35,559 nt of DNA from Psychrobacter immobilis (GCF_904846225.1 NZ_CAJGZJ010000025.1:1-35559); one strand, 5' to 3'; shown: positions 16,279 to 25,446, counted from the first letter of the stretch. The notes: a model not told the origin generated them from the sequence alone. Numbers and translations: made by a program.

Positions 16279-16423
16279 TATAGTCGATCCACTATAAAGT
16301 GGCTACAGTGCTACTGGAATAAATTTTACGTAGCCTCTGGCAGCAACGGCCCAGCAAGCAAGAAAAATTTGTCCCAGTGGTGCGTAATAACATTTGCGCC
16401 TCTTTTATCGAGGACTGACTATA
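16279..16423 (+). repeat. MITE-like repeat, copy B (complete)
   Basis: This 145-bp copy runs from TATAGTCGATCC to GGACTGACTATA, with an inner inverted repeat (GTGCTACTGGAATAAATTT pairing with AAATTTGTCCCAGTGGTGC). It abuts the nadB stop and ends 41 bp before the first possible start of the cytidylyltransferase gene, so it sits at the 3' end of one transcript and possibly the 5' end of another. Confidence 0.85.
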
Positions 16424-16464
16424 GCGATTAAGCATTGCTAATCTAGCCACTTATAAAGCAGAAA

Positions 16465-17385
16465 ATGCTTGTCTTTTATCTACTTCAAAGTACTAAGAAT
16501 ATGGCTACTGATATATGGTTTGTTATCGGACTCATGATGGTCGTCAGTTTGGTTTGGGGAATGCTGGCCATACCTCATCTACGCACTCGCATGCCAAAAA
16601 TATATCTCATCGCACGGTCTTGGTGGTTTATGCTAGCGGCGCTGTTTATTTGCTACGTCGTTGCCAAGCTGGACAATAACAGTCCGCACGCTCAACATCA
16701 CCCTTATCAGTGGCTGCTTATTGCGTTTTTTATGCTTATTGGATGGCGTGGTATTTTTGAGATCAGACGTTTGTGGTGTATAAACAGCAAATCACGTCTT
16801 ATTCTCAAGCTCCAAGCGCGTGGACTACAACCAGAGACGGTATCCCATGAGAAACCTGTAGAGTCTATCAACTCGTATAGCCGTCTAAATTTGCTGGATC
16901 TACTCTTTAGTAGTGCCTTTGTTTTACTCACTATTAGCCTGATTGCATTACAACAATTGACGTGGCAGCGCGAGCAATATGGTGTTCTATTATTTGTGCT
17001 ATTTGCTAGCCAGTTCAATGACATTTCCCAATATTTATGTGGGCGATTACTTGGCCGCAAACTGTTTAAACGTGGTCTCGCCCCAATTATTAGTCCAAAC
17101 AAAAGCATTGAAGGCGCTGTTTTCGGGAGTTTTTCCGCGGCTATATTGGCCACATTTTTAGGTGTTTGGCTCACACCTTTTAGCTGGTGGCTGTGTTTGC
17201 TGGCAGCCTACGGTTTGGCGGTGAGTGGTATCGCTGGAGATTTATTAGAGTCCGCATTCAAACGTCAGTACGGTGTAAAAGACACCGGTACCTTAATCGC
17301 TGGACATGGCGGTGTATTAGACCGAGTAGATAGTTTACTCATTGGTGTGCCGTTATTTACCCTATTATATTGGCTGCTCGGTTAG
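16465..17385 (+). CDS. CdsA-family phosphatidate cytidylyltransferase paralogue
   Basis: This 306-residue membrane protein has about eight helices. The CdsA signature is complete at about 263-289: SAFKR, then KD, then GHGGVLDRVD. The upstream DISQYLCGRLLGRK...ISPNKSIEG motif at 186-217 is also present. CdsA makes CDP-diacylglycerol from phosphatidate and CTP. Its setting is not that of the housekeeping cdsA (no dxr, uppS or frr). Instead it converges, 20 bp apart, on an operon with a CDP-alcohol phosphatidyltransferase domain, which suggests a dedicated supply of CDP-lipid. A second start at 16501 (MATDIWFV) is equally plausible. Confidence 0.85.
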   Translation: MLVFYLLQSTKNMATDIWFVIGLMMVVSLVWGMLAIPHLRTRMPKIYLIARSWWFMLAALFICYVVAKLDNNSPHAQHHPYQWLLIAFFMLIGWRGIFEIRRLWCINSKSRLILKLQARGLQPETVSHEKPVESINSYSRLNLLDLLFSSAFVLLTISLIALQQLTWQREQYGVLLFVLFASQFNDISQYLCGRLLGRKLFKRGLAPIISPNKSIEGAVFGSFSAAILATFLGVWLTPFSWWLCLLAAYGLAVSGIAGDLLESAFKRQYGVKDTGTLIAGHGGVLDRVDSLLIGVPLFTLLYWLLG

Positions 17386-17405
17386 GGTCTGGTGAAAGCG
17401 TAAAA

Positions 17406-18251
17406 TTAATTCTTTTTGTCGAGCTTATTGCGTAAAATCAAATTCAATAATGGCTTGGGTAAATGGTTTAGCACTCGGGTAATATAGCGCATAGAGCGTG
17501 GAAATATCGCCAGCTCAACATCTTCTTCAATCGCTTGCATGATATGGGCAATGGCCGTTTGCGTGCTCATGATAAATGGCTTATGGCTGGCATCGCCATT
17601 ATTCAAATCACGCAGTGCTTGGGTATCAATATAGCCTGAGGCAATACAGTTTACTTGTATATCATAAGGCGCAAGTGCCAATCGATAGGCACTGGCAGTG
17701 GTAATCATCGCGCGTTTGCTTTTGGCGTAGAGACTGCCATAAGGATAATCAATGGTGCCGGCGATAGAAGCAATGCAAATAAGGATTGGCCTATCATCCT
17801 TGGCAAAATCTGATGATTGACTCTGAATTTTTAAGCACTCACTGGCCCATCTAAAAACCTGCTCGAACGCTTGCAAATTGACTGCTAATATTTTATCACT
17901 GTCTACTTGGTTTAGATGATGAATACGCTCATTTAAGTAGCTACCAGCGCTATAAATCACTCTTTGAAAGTTTGTCTCTGACAACTTATCCAATAACTTT
18001 TGTGTTTGAACACTATCCGTTAAATCACAGGCATAAGTATGGATACTAGCATATTGGCTATTGATATACTCTATCTTAGCAGCGCTACTTCCAACGACGC
18101 TGACTTGCCAGCCAAGCTGTCGATGATGTAATGCCAAGGCTAAACCAAGACCACTCGTGCCGCCAACAACAATAATGTGCGGTGCTATATTTTGATAATT
18201 GGAGTTTTGGCTATGATTATTGAATTCAAACTGCCCTAGGTTTTTAGTCAT
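17406..18251 (-). CDS. short-chain dehydrogenase/reductase
   Basis: This 281-residue SDR has the Rossmann glycine motif GGTSGLG at 30-36, where classical SDRs have TGxxxGxG, and the catalytic triad S162, Y175 and K179 (YAKSK). The NxxG-type YSAGSY lies near 100. It should be an NAD(P)-dependent oxidoreductase. The first ~24 residues, before HIIVVGG, are a polar extension. Its ATG overlaps the stop of the patatin gene (ATGA), so it is translationally coupled in a three-gene operon. The substrate is unknown; the neighbours point to a lipid head group or acyl chain. Confidence 0.9.
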   Translation of the reverse strand: MTKNLGQFEFNNHSQNSNYQNIAPHIIVVGGTSGLGLALALHHRQLGWQVSVVGSSAAKIEYINSQYASIHTYACDLTDSVQTQKLLDKLSETNFQRVIYSAGSYLNERIHHLNQVDSDKILAVNLQAFEQVFRWASECLKIQSQSSDFAKDDRPILICIASIAGTIDYPYGSLYAKSKRAMITTASAYRLALAPYDIQVNCIASGYIDTQALRDLNNGDASHKPFIMSTQTAIAHIMQAIEEDVELAIFPRSMRYITRVLNHLPKPLLNLILRNKLDKKN

Positions 18252-19462
18252 AAACCTTGCTGCTTAATATAGTCAGCCGTACGCTGATAGCCATATTGCC
18301 ATTGCGCCTGCATTTGCTGCACAAAGCCATCATAATCGCTATGTATCAATTCAACCATCATTTGCTTTAGGTTAAAACGCTTTTGTACATTTTGACCGAC
18401 TAATTGCTGGGCATTATCTGCAAACGGTAACCAATGTATTTGATTCATTTGATGATTATTTTTAGCAGAATCAGTCATTGATAACGGTTGTGTTAAGTCA
18501 TAACCATGCACTTGTGCCAAACGTTCATTCGGGTTAAAACCAAAAACGCGCTGAATCGCAGGAGCAGCAAGCCATGAATCATAACCTGCTTTAGTCTCTG
18601 CAAATACCGTTTCTGCCAGCTGGCACGCAAGCTCAATGGGCGTGAGATTAATCACCCCGCCCAAACACCAGCCAAGCTCCTTAATATAAGTGGGCGGTAG
18701 ATAATACATATCTGCCAGCGAAGCACGAACCGCTGCTGCAAAATCCCACTGGCTCAAAACTTTAACAGACTCATGTATGCGTCCATCAGCAAATGCATGA
18801 GCAGGTGATATCATTATTTCATCAGCTAAGTCTATTGCCGATGTTGCCAAACTCGGCGGCGCAAATAGTACCTCTTGTAGCGTTAGCTTTTCATCAGAGG
18901 GATTATCAGAGGCAGACGTTTGATACAGGCGGCTAGCGATAATGGCGATTTCAGGGGTTATGTTATTGATATCACCACCGGATTTATCAGGGTCATTTTT
19001 GCTAGCAGAAAACTGGGATAATTCATCAAGCCATTGCGCTTCATTATCAATACGAAACATCGCCAACTGCTGCAATTCATCTAATAGTCGCTCATAGTTG
19101 TCTGTCTGCTGATACCTTCGTCTATGAGACTTTTGCTTTGATAAATGCCAACGTTTAAGGGCGTGGGTTATATAGCGTATTTTTAAACGTCTCGTTGCTT
19201 CATTTGGCGTGACGTGCCGAATCGCAGTGATAACACGATACAACTCATGGCTACACATCAGTTGCTGCAAGTCATTAGGGTCAGGAGCAAGCTGTACCAA
19301 ATAAGCAGACAGACTGCCGCCGCAAGTTCCAATGATCAAATCTGGTCTAAGTCCATGCTCAACTAAAGCGGCATAACTCCCCAAATAATAACCAAAACGC
19401 GAGCCGCCTCCAGAAAAAAGCTGCACACGCTCATAAGGCTTTGTACGGTTATCACTCATCAT
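18248..19462 (-). CDS. patatin-like phospholipase-family protein with Cys at the nucleophile position
   Basis: This 404-residue protein has the patatin oxyanion motif SGGGSR at 17-22. The usual GxSxG nucleophile elbow reads GTCGGS (45-50), with Cys47 (codon TGC at 19322-19324) where Ser is expected. The dyad Asp is kept as D226 in ADGR, where patatins usually have DGG/DGA. Patatins are Ser-Asp acyl hydrolases acting on phospholipids; with Cys the activity may be altered (thiol acyltransferase, very slow hydrolase) or lost. The gene overlaps the fusion gene before it by 11 bp and the SDR gene after it by 4 bp. No signal peptide is visible, so it is probably cytoplasmic or peripheral. Confidence 0.85.
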   Translation of the reverse strand: MMSDNRTKPYERVQLFSGGGSRFGYYLGSYAALVEHGLRPDLIIGTCGGSLSAYLVQLAPDPNDLQQLMCSHELYRVITAIRHVTPNEATRRLKIRYITHALKRWHLSKQKSHRRRYQQTDNYERLLDELQQLAMFRIDNEAQWLDELSQFSASKNDPDKSGGDINNITPEIAIIASRLYQTSASDNPSDEKLTLQEVLFAPPSLATSAIDLADEIMISPAHAFADGRIHESVKVLSQWDFAAAVRASLADMYYLPPTYIKELGWCLGGVINLTPIELACQLAETVFAETKAGYDSWLAAPAIQRVFGFNPNERLAQVHGYDLTQPLSMTDSAKNNHQMNQIHWLPFADNAQQLVGQNVQKRFNLKQMMVELIHSDYDGFVQQMQAQWQYGYQRTADYIKQQGL

Positions 19463-22181
19463 TGGTTGATGCTGTTTTAATCGCTAATGACACGGTAAAG
19501 ATACCAAAACGATCGATACGCATCGCCACTTTTTTGAACCCTGCGCGCTCGACCAATTGATCCATCTCGGCTTGCGAGCGACAGCGCATGACCCAACTGC
19601 TGCCACGATGATTGTTTAAGGTTTTACTGATAAATTCTTGTTCAGGATGCCACGGCTGATTGGTATAAATTAAATAACCATGAGATTTTAAACTCTTATA
19701 AATACCTGCCAAAGCAGTCGCTGGTAGCGCATTGTCAGAGAATAATTCAAACACCCCAGAGGCAATAGCGATATCAAAACCTGTATTTTGCAATGAGGTT
19801 TCTTTAACGTTCTTGTTTTTGTCGACACGCTGATAGCTCACCATATCAAACGCATCTTTTTGACACGTGATGACTCGATTGGTCATCTCTAACCGCGCCG
19901 CCTTAGCTTGCAGTGCTTGGATATTATGCGACTCATAATCCCGTAGCTCAGCATGTAAGTCTGTAAACTCTGTCAATAAATCAAACGCATAAAAGCCATG
20001 CCCACTAGCGATATCTAGCAATTTTGGTTGGTATACATCAGCATCTGTCTGATGGATAATGTTAATATCTGCCAGCGCCTCACGTGCCAGCTCTAATATA
20101 TGCTCACGTCGGATGCGAATACCTTGCCAACCGATATTACTCAAATAAAATTTATCGACCACGCGACCAAACTTATTCTGACCACTCGGCTGATTGTAAT
20201 AAACATGATCAAGCGAGTGACCAGAATCAAACCCATGCTCAAGCCCCGTTGCAATCGCATCGCTCACATGACCAAATTTTTGCATAGCAAAACGAGTCAT
20301 CGCAAAGCTTGGATTGAATGGCTTAATCGCCAAACGATCTACTTTGTCTTTACTGGCACTATTCAGATGAGCGGCACTTAAATCAGGCGCGGTTACTGGC
20401 GTACTAAATACTTGCTCAGCAAAGTCAATACAGTCGGCAAAGATATCTGCCTTATTGGTCTCGTGAAAGAGGGCATGATAGCTATCTGGATACAATTGCC
20501 AGCGTTTAGTCGTGGTATTAATCGCCTCATAAAAATCACGCTCCGACTGCTTATCCACCACGTAATCTTTGCCTGCACATAATACAAACGTCGGTACGGT
20601 GATTGCGCCAGCATCATCGAGCAAACGCTGCCCTGTGGCATGCGTGTCGATCAGTAAATCGGTCGAGATACTGCTCGATATCAGCGGATCTGCATTGTAG
20701 GCTTGCTGCGCGGCTTTATCATGGGTCAATACCTGCGCTTTGACGTAACTACTGACACGTGACATCACACCAAGCGCACGCGCCACCTTGAGCGACGGTA
20801 TTGCAAATGGCATATACAAGCGAATACTTAAGGCGGGCGTGCCCAATATCATACCGCGAATATTGGGCGCATAGTCATGCACCCATGCTGCTGCTAATAC
20901 CGCACCAATACTGCTGGCGACAATCAAGGTATCTTCGATAGTAATGCCCGTTTGTGCCATGACCAGTTGCACAAAATCGTTTAAATCACGCTCAAGCTCG
21001 GTGACACTTTCGGCATGATCCTTGATACCGCCTGAGCGTCCATTACCGCGTGCATCCCAAGCAAATACTTGATAGCCAGCGGCAGCAAACTGCACGCCAA
21101 GCTCTGCCAGTCGTCCCGAATGCTCATGACCACGGTGTAATAAAATGACTTGGCGTAACGTTCTCGTAGCTGTTTGCGTTGCTTCTTTTATTTCTAACTG
21201 CGTCTTAATATCGGCTAACGGCATAGTCAGCCAATAGCGATAATAGATTGCCGTACCGTCATAGGCGTTGTAGCAATTTTCACCATTTATAATTTTGGAT
21301 GCAGGCGAACTCAGTTTATCTGCAACCTGCTCTGTTGCTGCTTGATGATTTATAGAGGTGGTTGGCATTGTCTTGGACTCCAATGGGCACGCTTTAATAG
21401 TAAAAGAATTTGGCAAAAAAGTATCAACAGATGACGTAGTAGATTGATTAAAATTATCATGATAACTGTCAGCACAAATACGTCTAAAAGGTAAACTTTC
21501 TATTGATGCAGTACTTTCTGATCTGAGCGCTGGCGGCTGACGCATCAAGTATAAATCGGCCATGTAACGCAGTCGATTGAAACATGTTTTTAATAACAGC
21601 ATCTCTGTCAATACGACCAGCTGGGCGATTCTCATATAAGAGAACGATAACGGTATTTTGACACCCATAAACGTCCCCAATACACCCAATAGAAAAGCCC
21701 GATCGCTTTTGCCCAAAGGTCCTTGGTTGGCTCGAACGCCTAAAGCTGTATTACTCACTATGGCTAGCAGCTCCGTAGAAAGACTAAGCGTAATTAGACT
21801 GCTAACATAGTGCTGGCTGACGGGTAATTTGCCTGGTTTTTTATCAGAAATATGCGGCGTAAGACTGGCTAATAATGCCGTATCTGCGATGATATCGCCC
21901 ATCTCATTAAGTATCGCGCCAAGCCTTGAAGCTTGCCCATGTTCACGTGCCATCATACCGTCAATGGCATTGAGTGCCATACGAACGAACAACGATGAAG
22001 GCAATACAAGCCATAGCGTTTGCTGCTCAATGGCTGGCTTGGCAACCACATAAGCCGTACCAGCACTCAACAATACCGCTGATACCGTGACTTGATTGGC
22101 GGTAATTCCTTGTTTTACCAGCGTATTACTCAACGGTCGCAGCTGATCTTGAAATTGAGATTTAAGGCGATATAGCGACAT
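19452..22181 (-). CDS. fusion: CDP-alcohol phosphatidyltransferase / alpha-beta hydrolase / SAM methyltransferase
   Basis: Three domains are joined in about 909 residues. (1) At 1-215 lies a membrane CDP-alcohol phosphatidyltransferase with motif N71-x2-D74-G-x2-AR79-x8-G88-x3-N92-x3-D96. (2) After a low-complexity linker (about 216-300) comes an alpha/beta hydrolase of the monoacylglycerol lipase/S33 type (about 305-595): LHRGHEHSGR, GNGRSGG, nucleophile S424 in ASSIG, D539 and H569. (3) At about 680-909 lies a class I methyltransferase with motif LLDIASGHG (721-729). The ATG at 22181 was preferred over an in-frame TTG at 22193 because MSLYRLKSQFQ looks like the normal family N-terminus. A patatin and an SDR gene overlap downstream. 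In other gammaproteobacteria, as I recall, the first domain is a separate gene. The product lipid is unknown. Confidence 0.87.
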   Translation of the reverse strand: MSLYRLKSQFQDQLRPLSNTLVKQGITANQVTVSAVLLSAGTAYVVAKPAIEQQTLWLVLPSSLFVRMALNAIDGMMAREHGQASRLGAILNEMGDIIADTALLASLTPHISDKKPGKLPVSQHYVSSLITLSLSTELLAIVSNTALGVRANQGPLGKSDRAFLLGVLGTFMGVKIPLSFSYMRIAQLVVLTEMLLLKTCFNRLRYMADLYLMRQPPALRSESTASIESLPFRRICADSYHDNFNQSTTSSVDTFLPNSFTIKACPLESKTMPTTSINHQAATEQVADKLSSPASKIINGENCYNAYDGTAIYYRYWLTMPLADIKTQLEIKEATQTATRTLRQVILLHRGHEHSGRLAELGVQFAAAGYQVFAWDARGNGRSGGIKDHAESVTELERDLNDFVQLVMAQTGITIEDTLIVASSIGAVLAAAWVHDYAPNIRGMILGTPALSIRLYMPFAIPSLKVARALGVMSRVSSYVKAQVLTHDKAAQQAYNADPLISSSISTDLLIDTHATGQRLLDDAGAITVPTFVLCAGKDYVVDKQSERDFYEAINTTTKRWQLYPDSYHALFHETNKADIFADCIDFAEQVFSTPVTAPDLSAAHLNSASKDKVDRLAIKPFNPSFAMTRFAMQKFGHVSDAIATGLEHGFDSGHSLDHVYYNQPSGQNKFGRVVDKFYLSNIGWQGIRIRREHILELAREALADINIIHQTDADVYQPKLLDIASGHGFYAFDLLTEFTDLHAELRDYESHNIQALQAKAARLEMTNRVITCQKDAFDMVSYQRVDKNKNVKETSLQNTGFDIAIASGVFELFSDNALPATALAGIYKSLKSHGYLIYTNQPWHPEQEFISKTLNNHRGSSWVMRCRSQAEMDQLVERAGFKKVAMRIDRFGIFTVSLAIKTASTNDE

Positions 22182-22408
22182 GATATTAGCCAAGTACTTT
22201 CAATACTTTAATGTAGCAACAAATGTTGGTAAGGTAAATACTTGTTCCTACTATATTATCGATTTGCCAATGAACTTGATTATCAGTTTACCAATGAACT
22301 GGGCCGTGAGCATTACTCTATGGCGCGCATGTCTACATTGTTGCTCAATATGTTACAATCTTCAGCTTCTTGAAAATGCCTTGTTAAAAATGCTGCGAGC
22401 TAATTACC

Positions 22409-23317
22409 ATGCAAAGCCTAATTACCCTTGTTCTGGTATTAATGCCAATGTTTATTGGCTTTGCCATCCCCTCTCACCCAACCATGACCAAGTTTGCAGA
22501 TAAAGGCTTGTCTTACTTGGTGTTTATCATCCTAGCACTCATTGGTATTGAGCTATCACAAGTCGAAGGCTTAGGCAGTCAAGTTGGCGAAATCACGCTA
22601 TACGTCACTGTATTATCTGTCTTGACGGTTGGGACGGGTTTATTCGCCCTCATGTTCTTTGACCATATACGTCCATGGCACGCCAAAAAACCGAGCGTAA
22701 AATCAAAAGAGCATCGCGTCAGTATTCGTGGCAGCTTGGCACAAGTGGTTTGTGTGGCGATCGGTATGGTCATTGGCTATCTTTTACCTACGGATTACAT
22801 GCCTCCTGAAAACACCATGACAGTGTTGCTCATGATATTAATTTTACTGGTCGGTATTGGGTTAAAGGGTTCAGGTATTACACTCAAGGAAGTCATGTTG
22901 AATAGACGCGGTGTCGAGATGAGCGTCATCTTCACGCTATCAGTATTAGTGGGCGGGCTTGTATTTGCGCTGCTATTCACTGATGTGTCATGGACTCAAG
23001 GCTTGGCGTTATCATCAGGATTTGGTTGGTATTCACTATCAGCGATTGTGATGACCGATGCGTATGGCGCTGTTTGGGGTAGTGTGGCGTTGTTTAATGA
23101 CTTGGTACGTGAGTTTTTTGCGTTATTATTTATTCCCGTCTTTATGCGTAAATATCCATCAGCAGCGGTCGGTCTTGGCGGTGCGACTAGTTTGGATTTT
23201 ACCTTACCAATTATTCAGCAATCAGGCGGATTGAAAGTCGTGCCGCTGGCGATTAGTTTTGGCTTTATTATTAATATTGTCTCGCCCGTGCTGATGGTAG
23301 TGTTTTCGGCGCTTTAA
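22409..23317 (+). CDS. lysO: lysine exporter LysO family
   Basis: This 302-residue membrane protein has eight or more helices. It has the LysO (YbjE) layout: an N-terminal half with FIGFAIPSHPTM and FIILALIGIELSQ, and a C-terminal half with SSGFGWYSLSAIVMTDAYGAVWGSVALFNDLVREFFALL near 195-235, which is the family's most conserved stretch. LysO exports L-lysine (and toxic analogues) from the cytoplasm. The start has no strong ribosome binding site. The 215-bp divergent spacer before it contains a direct repeat of CCAATGAACT, 25 bases apart. With the LysE-type exporter at 8692 it makes two basic-amino-acid exporters in the window. Confidence 0.92.
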   Translation: MQSLITLVLVLMPMFIGFAIPSHPTMTKFADKGLSYLVFIILALIGIELSQVEGLGSQVGEITLYVTVLSVLTVGTGLFALMFFDHIRPWHAKKPSVKSKEHRVSIRGSLAQVVCVAIGMVIGYLLPTDYMPPENTMTVLLMILILLVGIGLKGSGITLKEVMLNRRGVEMSVIFTLSVLVGGLVFALLFTDVSWTQGLALSSGFGWYSLSAIVMTDAYGAVWGSVALFNDLVREFFALLFIPVFMRKYPSAAVGLGGATSLDFTLPIIQQSGGLKVVPLAISFGFIINIVSPVLMVVFSAL

Positions 23318-23438
23318 ATTTATTACCAATAACACATTTTTTGAGGCGTAGTCTGATAGGATATCGACACTAAAAAAGAAGGCCTGTTGAAATAAAAATC
23401 ATAAGCTTAGCATTATAACTTTAGCCTCATTTATATAT

Positions 23439-24146
23439 CTAAAACTGATGACAAATTGCTTGATAGTTCTGAAATGAGTGCATATTGCCATTATCTTTAC
23501 TGGCATAAAAACCATTTACCGTTTCGGTCTTACCATAGATACGCTGATTCATTGATGCGCCTTCTTCATTATCGTTAGGTGCAATTGGCATATTATCAGC
23601 GCAATCAAAGCTATAAATTTTATCAGCAGCTACGCCTCTATTAATCAAAGCATTTTTTATTATCTGTGCACGCTCATGTCCTAATTGAAGTTTATAAACT
23701 TTTGCTTGATTCATTTTTTTGTTTATATCTAATGATATTTGGTTAGCTTCAGGCTCAGAGATATGACCAGACAAAACCACTACTAACTCAGCATTGCTAT
23801 GCATTTTTTCAGCTATTTTTTTTACTTCTGATAAGTATTTTGTTTGCAGCTCATTGCTGTTACGCTCAAAAAATACTCTCAGCTCCATGGTAATATAATC
23901 TACTGAGTCATCAAGCATCGGACAGCCTAACTCATCTACTGCCACATTCGTTGGCGTTTTTGGGCAATAATCGATTTGATCTAAAACTCCATCACCGTCT
24001 GAATCAGTATCTTCTGCTTGCATCGTCCTAATATTTTCATCTTGAGGCGTAGTTTTTGGCGAGGCAATTTCGGTAGTTTGACAGCCTACTAAAGTTATAG
24101 ATGCGGTTGATAATAAAACGCTATAGCATTTTAGTTTAATAGTCAT
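23439..24146 (-). CDS. OmpA-family peptidoglycan-associated lipoprotein
   Basis: This 235-residue protein has a lipoprotein signal peptide with lipobox LVGC (Cys22). It carries a thrombospondin type-3-like calcium motif, DTDSDGDGVLDQIDYCP (about 46-62), and an OmpA C-terminal domain (about 85-215: ELRVFFERNSNELQ, GHISEPE, ERAQIIKNALINRGV). The OmpA domain normally binds diaminopimelate of peptidoglycan, so the protein probably tethers the outer membrane to the wall. The canonical LSxxRA segment reads LGHERA here, and the last ~20 residues form an extra tail. Start: AAGGA upstream. It lies 58 bp after the unknown membrane protein gene on the same strand. Confidence 0.87.
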   Translation of the reverse strand: MTIKLKCYSVLLSTASITLVGCQTTEIASPKTTPQDENIRTMQAEDTDSDGDGVLDQIDYCPKTPTNVAVDELGCPMLDDSVDYITMELRVFFERNSNELQTKYLSEVKKIAEKMHSNAELVVVLSGHISEPEANQISLDINKKMNQAKVYKLQLGHERAQIIKNALINRGVAADKIYSFDCADNMPIAPNDNEEGASMNQRIYGKTETVNGFYASKDNGNMHSFQNYQAICHQF

Positions 24147-24204
24147 AGTCCTTCTTCCTTGAAACAGTTAAAAGCTCAATTTTATTTATAAATCAAAATA
24201 TGAT

Positions 24205-25395
24205 TTACGCCATCGGCAAATCTGTATCCGCCTGACAAGCCTTATCATGCCACTTAACAAACTCATTAATCACATTCTGAGCTGAATGCTTATTAACATC
24301 ACCACCAGAAAAGCTCTCAATATAACGGCATGCTCGGTAGCTTTTAGCATATTTATCATAATCAGCAATCCATTGCTGACGTGCCACAAGCTCTTTTTGG
24401 GTTTGTGCTTTCTGATCATCAATGCAACTACTTTCATCGAACCAGAAATTTTTAGCGGGGATATCTTTCGCTAAGTGATTGTCATTAACTTCATTCATAC
24501 GCCATGGCTTGGCAGTGAGCCGCGCCCGAAAACACTGCTGTGCCTGACAGAGACGCACATAATTAGCGTCCGCATGGAAATAGTCAAACCATTCTTCAAC
24601 CACTTTATGACTTGGTTCTACAACATCATGAGTCGCAATAATGCGAAATCCTGCAGGTGTTTGATATAAACGGAAGGATTCTTGTGGATAACTGGCAACG
24701 CGCTGTTTGATTAATTCAGTTATAAAGGGTAGTAGAGAGGCGGTATCATCAGCATATTTTTGCGCACGCATTTTGTCTCTTTTACTGGCTTGTTGCCATA
24801 AATAAACAGTTACACCGACCATAACTACTAGTAGCCACAGCCATGACAATCCTAACCAAGAAATGACACTGGCGATAAGTATAAAGATGAAAACAAAAGA
24901 CCAAACTTTTATCTTTATCGATGACGGCTGGCGTTTATCAGTCATAGATAGACCCATAAAACCTTGTTTATCGTAATCATCAGGATATTTTTGATGTAAT
25001 AAATCATCATTATCGACATCAATTATCACAATATTGTCAACGTTGACGACCTGAGCTCCATAGCTGTTACGCGTGACAATGAGCTGGGGCGCGGCTGCGC
25101 TCTTATTAGATACATCACTTTCTAAGAAAGTACGCTCAGAAATGATTTGCTCACGGATAGGAATGCCGTTGCTTGCGTTATACTCTTCCCTGCGTTCACG
25201 ACGCACGATATCCTCACCCGCAAGCCAACGATTGTGTGCATCAGCCACTCGTGCTTTAGCGTGATTCAAAGCATCTATTTGACTAATATCTGACCAGCCA
25301 TAACGCTTGATGGTTGCTTGCTTTTTGGCATTATTAAACTCAGTTCTTGAGTCAAAGCGCTGTTTATATTGCGCCCAGTATTTGGGGATGAGCAT
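24205..25395 (-). CDS. uncharacterised two-helix membrane protein
   Basis: This 396-residue protein has a charged N-terminal part (about 1-155) with a short hydrophobic VVNVDNIVIIDVDNDD stretch. Two close membrane helices follow at about 160-200 (VWSFVFIFILIASVISWLGLS and LWLLVVMVGVTVYLWQQ). A larger C-terminal soluble domain (about 205-396) contains several Cys residues (YVRLCQAQQCF, ESSCIDDQK, YRACRYIESF) and a pattern TPAGFRIIATHD. I do not recognise the family by name. Start: GAGGTAAGG upstream. It follows the ubiI-like gene by 51 bp and may be co-transcribed with it and the lipoprotein gene downstream. Confidence 0.75.
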   Translation of the reverse strand: MLIPKYWAQYKQRFDSRTEFNNAKKQATIKRYGWSDISQIDALNHAKARVADAHNRWLAGEDIVRRERREEYNASNGIPIREQIISERTFLESDVSNKSAAAPQLIVTRNSYGAQVVNVDNIVIIDVDNDDLLHQKYPDDYDKQGFMGLSMTDKRQPSSIKIKVWSFVFIFILIASVISWLGLSWLWLLVVMVGVTVYLWQQASKRDKMRAQKYADDTASLLPFITELIKQRVASYPQESFRLYQTPAGFRIIATHDVVEPSHKVVEEWFDYFHADANYVRLCQAQQCFRARLTAKPWRMNEVNDNHLAKDIPAKNFWFDESSCIDDQKAQTQKELVARQQWIADYDKYAKSYRACRYIESFSGGDVNKHSAQNVINEFVKWHDKACQADTDLPMA

Positions 25396-25446
25396 AAAAC
25401 CTTACCTCAGAGTATTGATGTGAACGTTTGGCACTTACTGCTTGAC

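Noticed and set aside
24205..25395. Assignment of the two-helix protein to a named secretion or signalling family
   Set aside because: No catalytic or family motif could be identified; left as uncharacterised.
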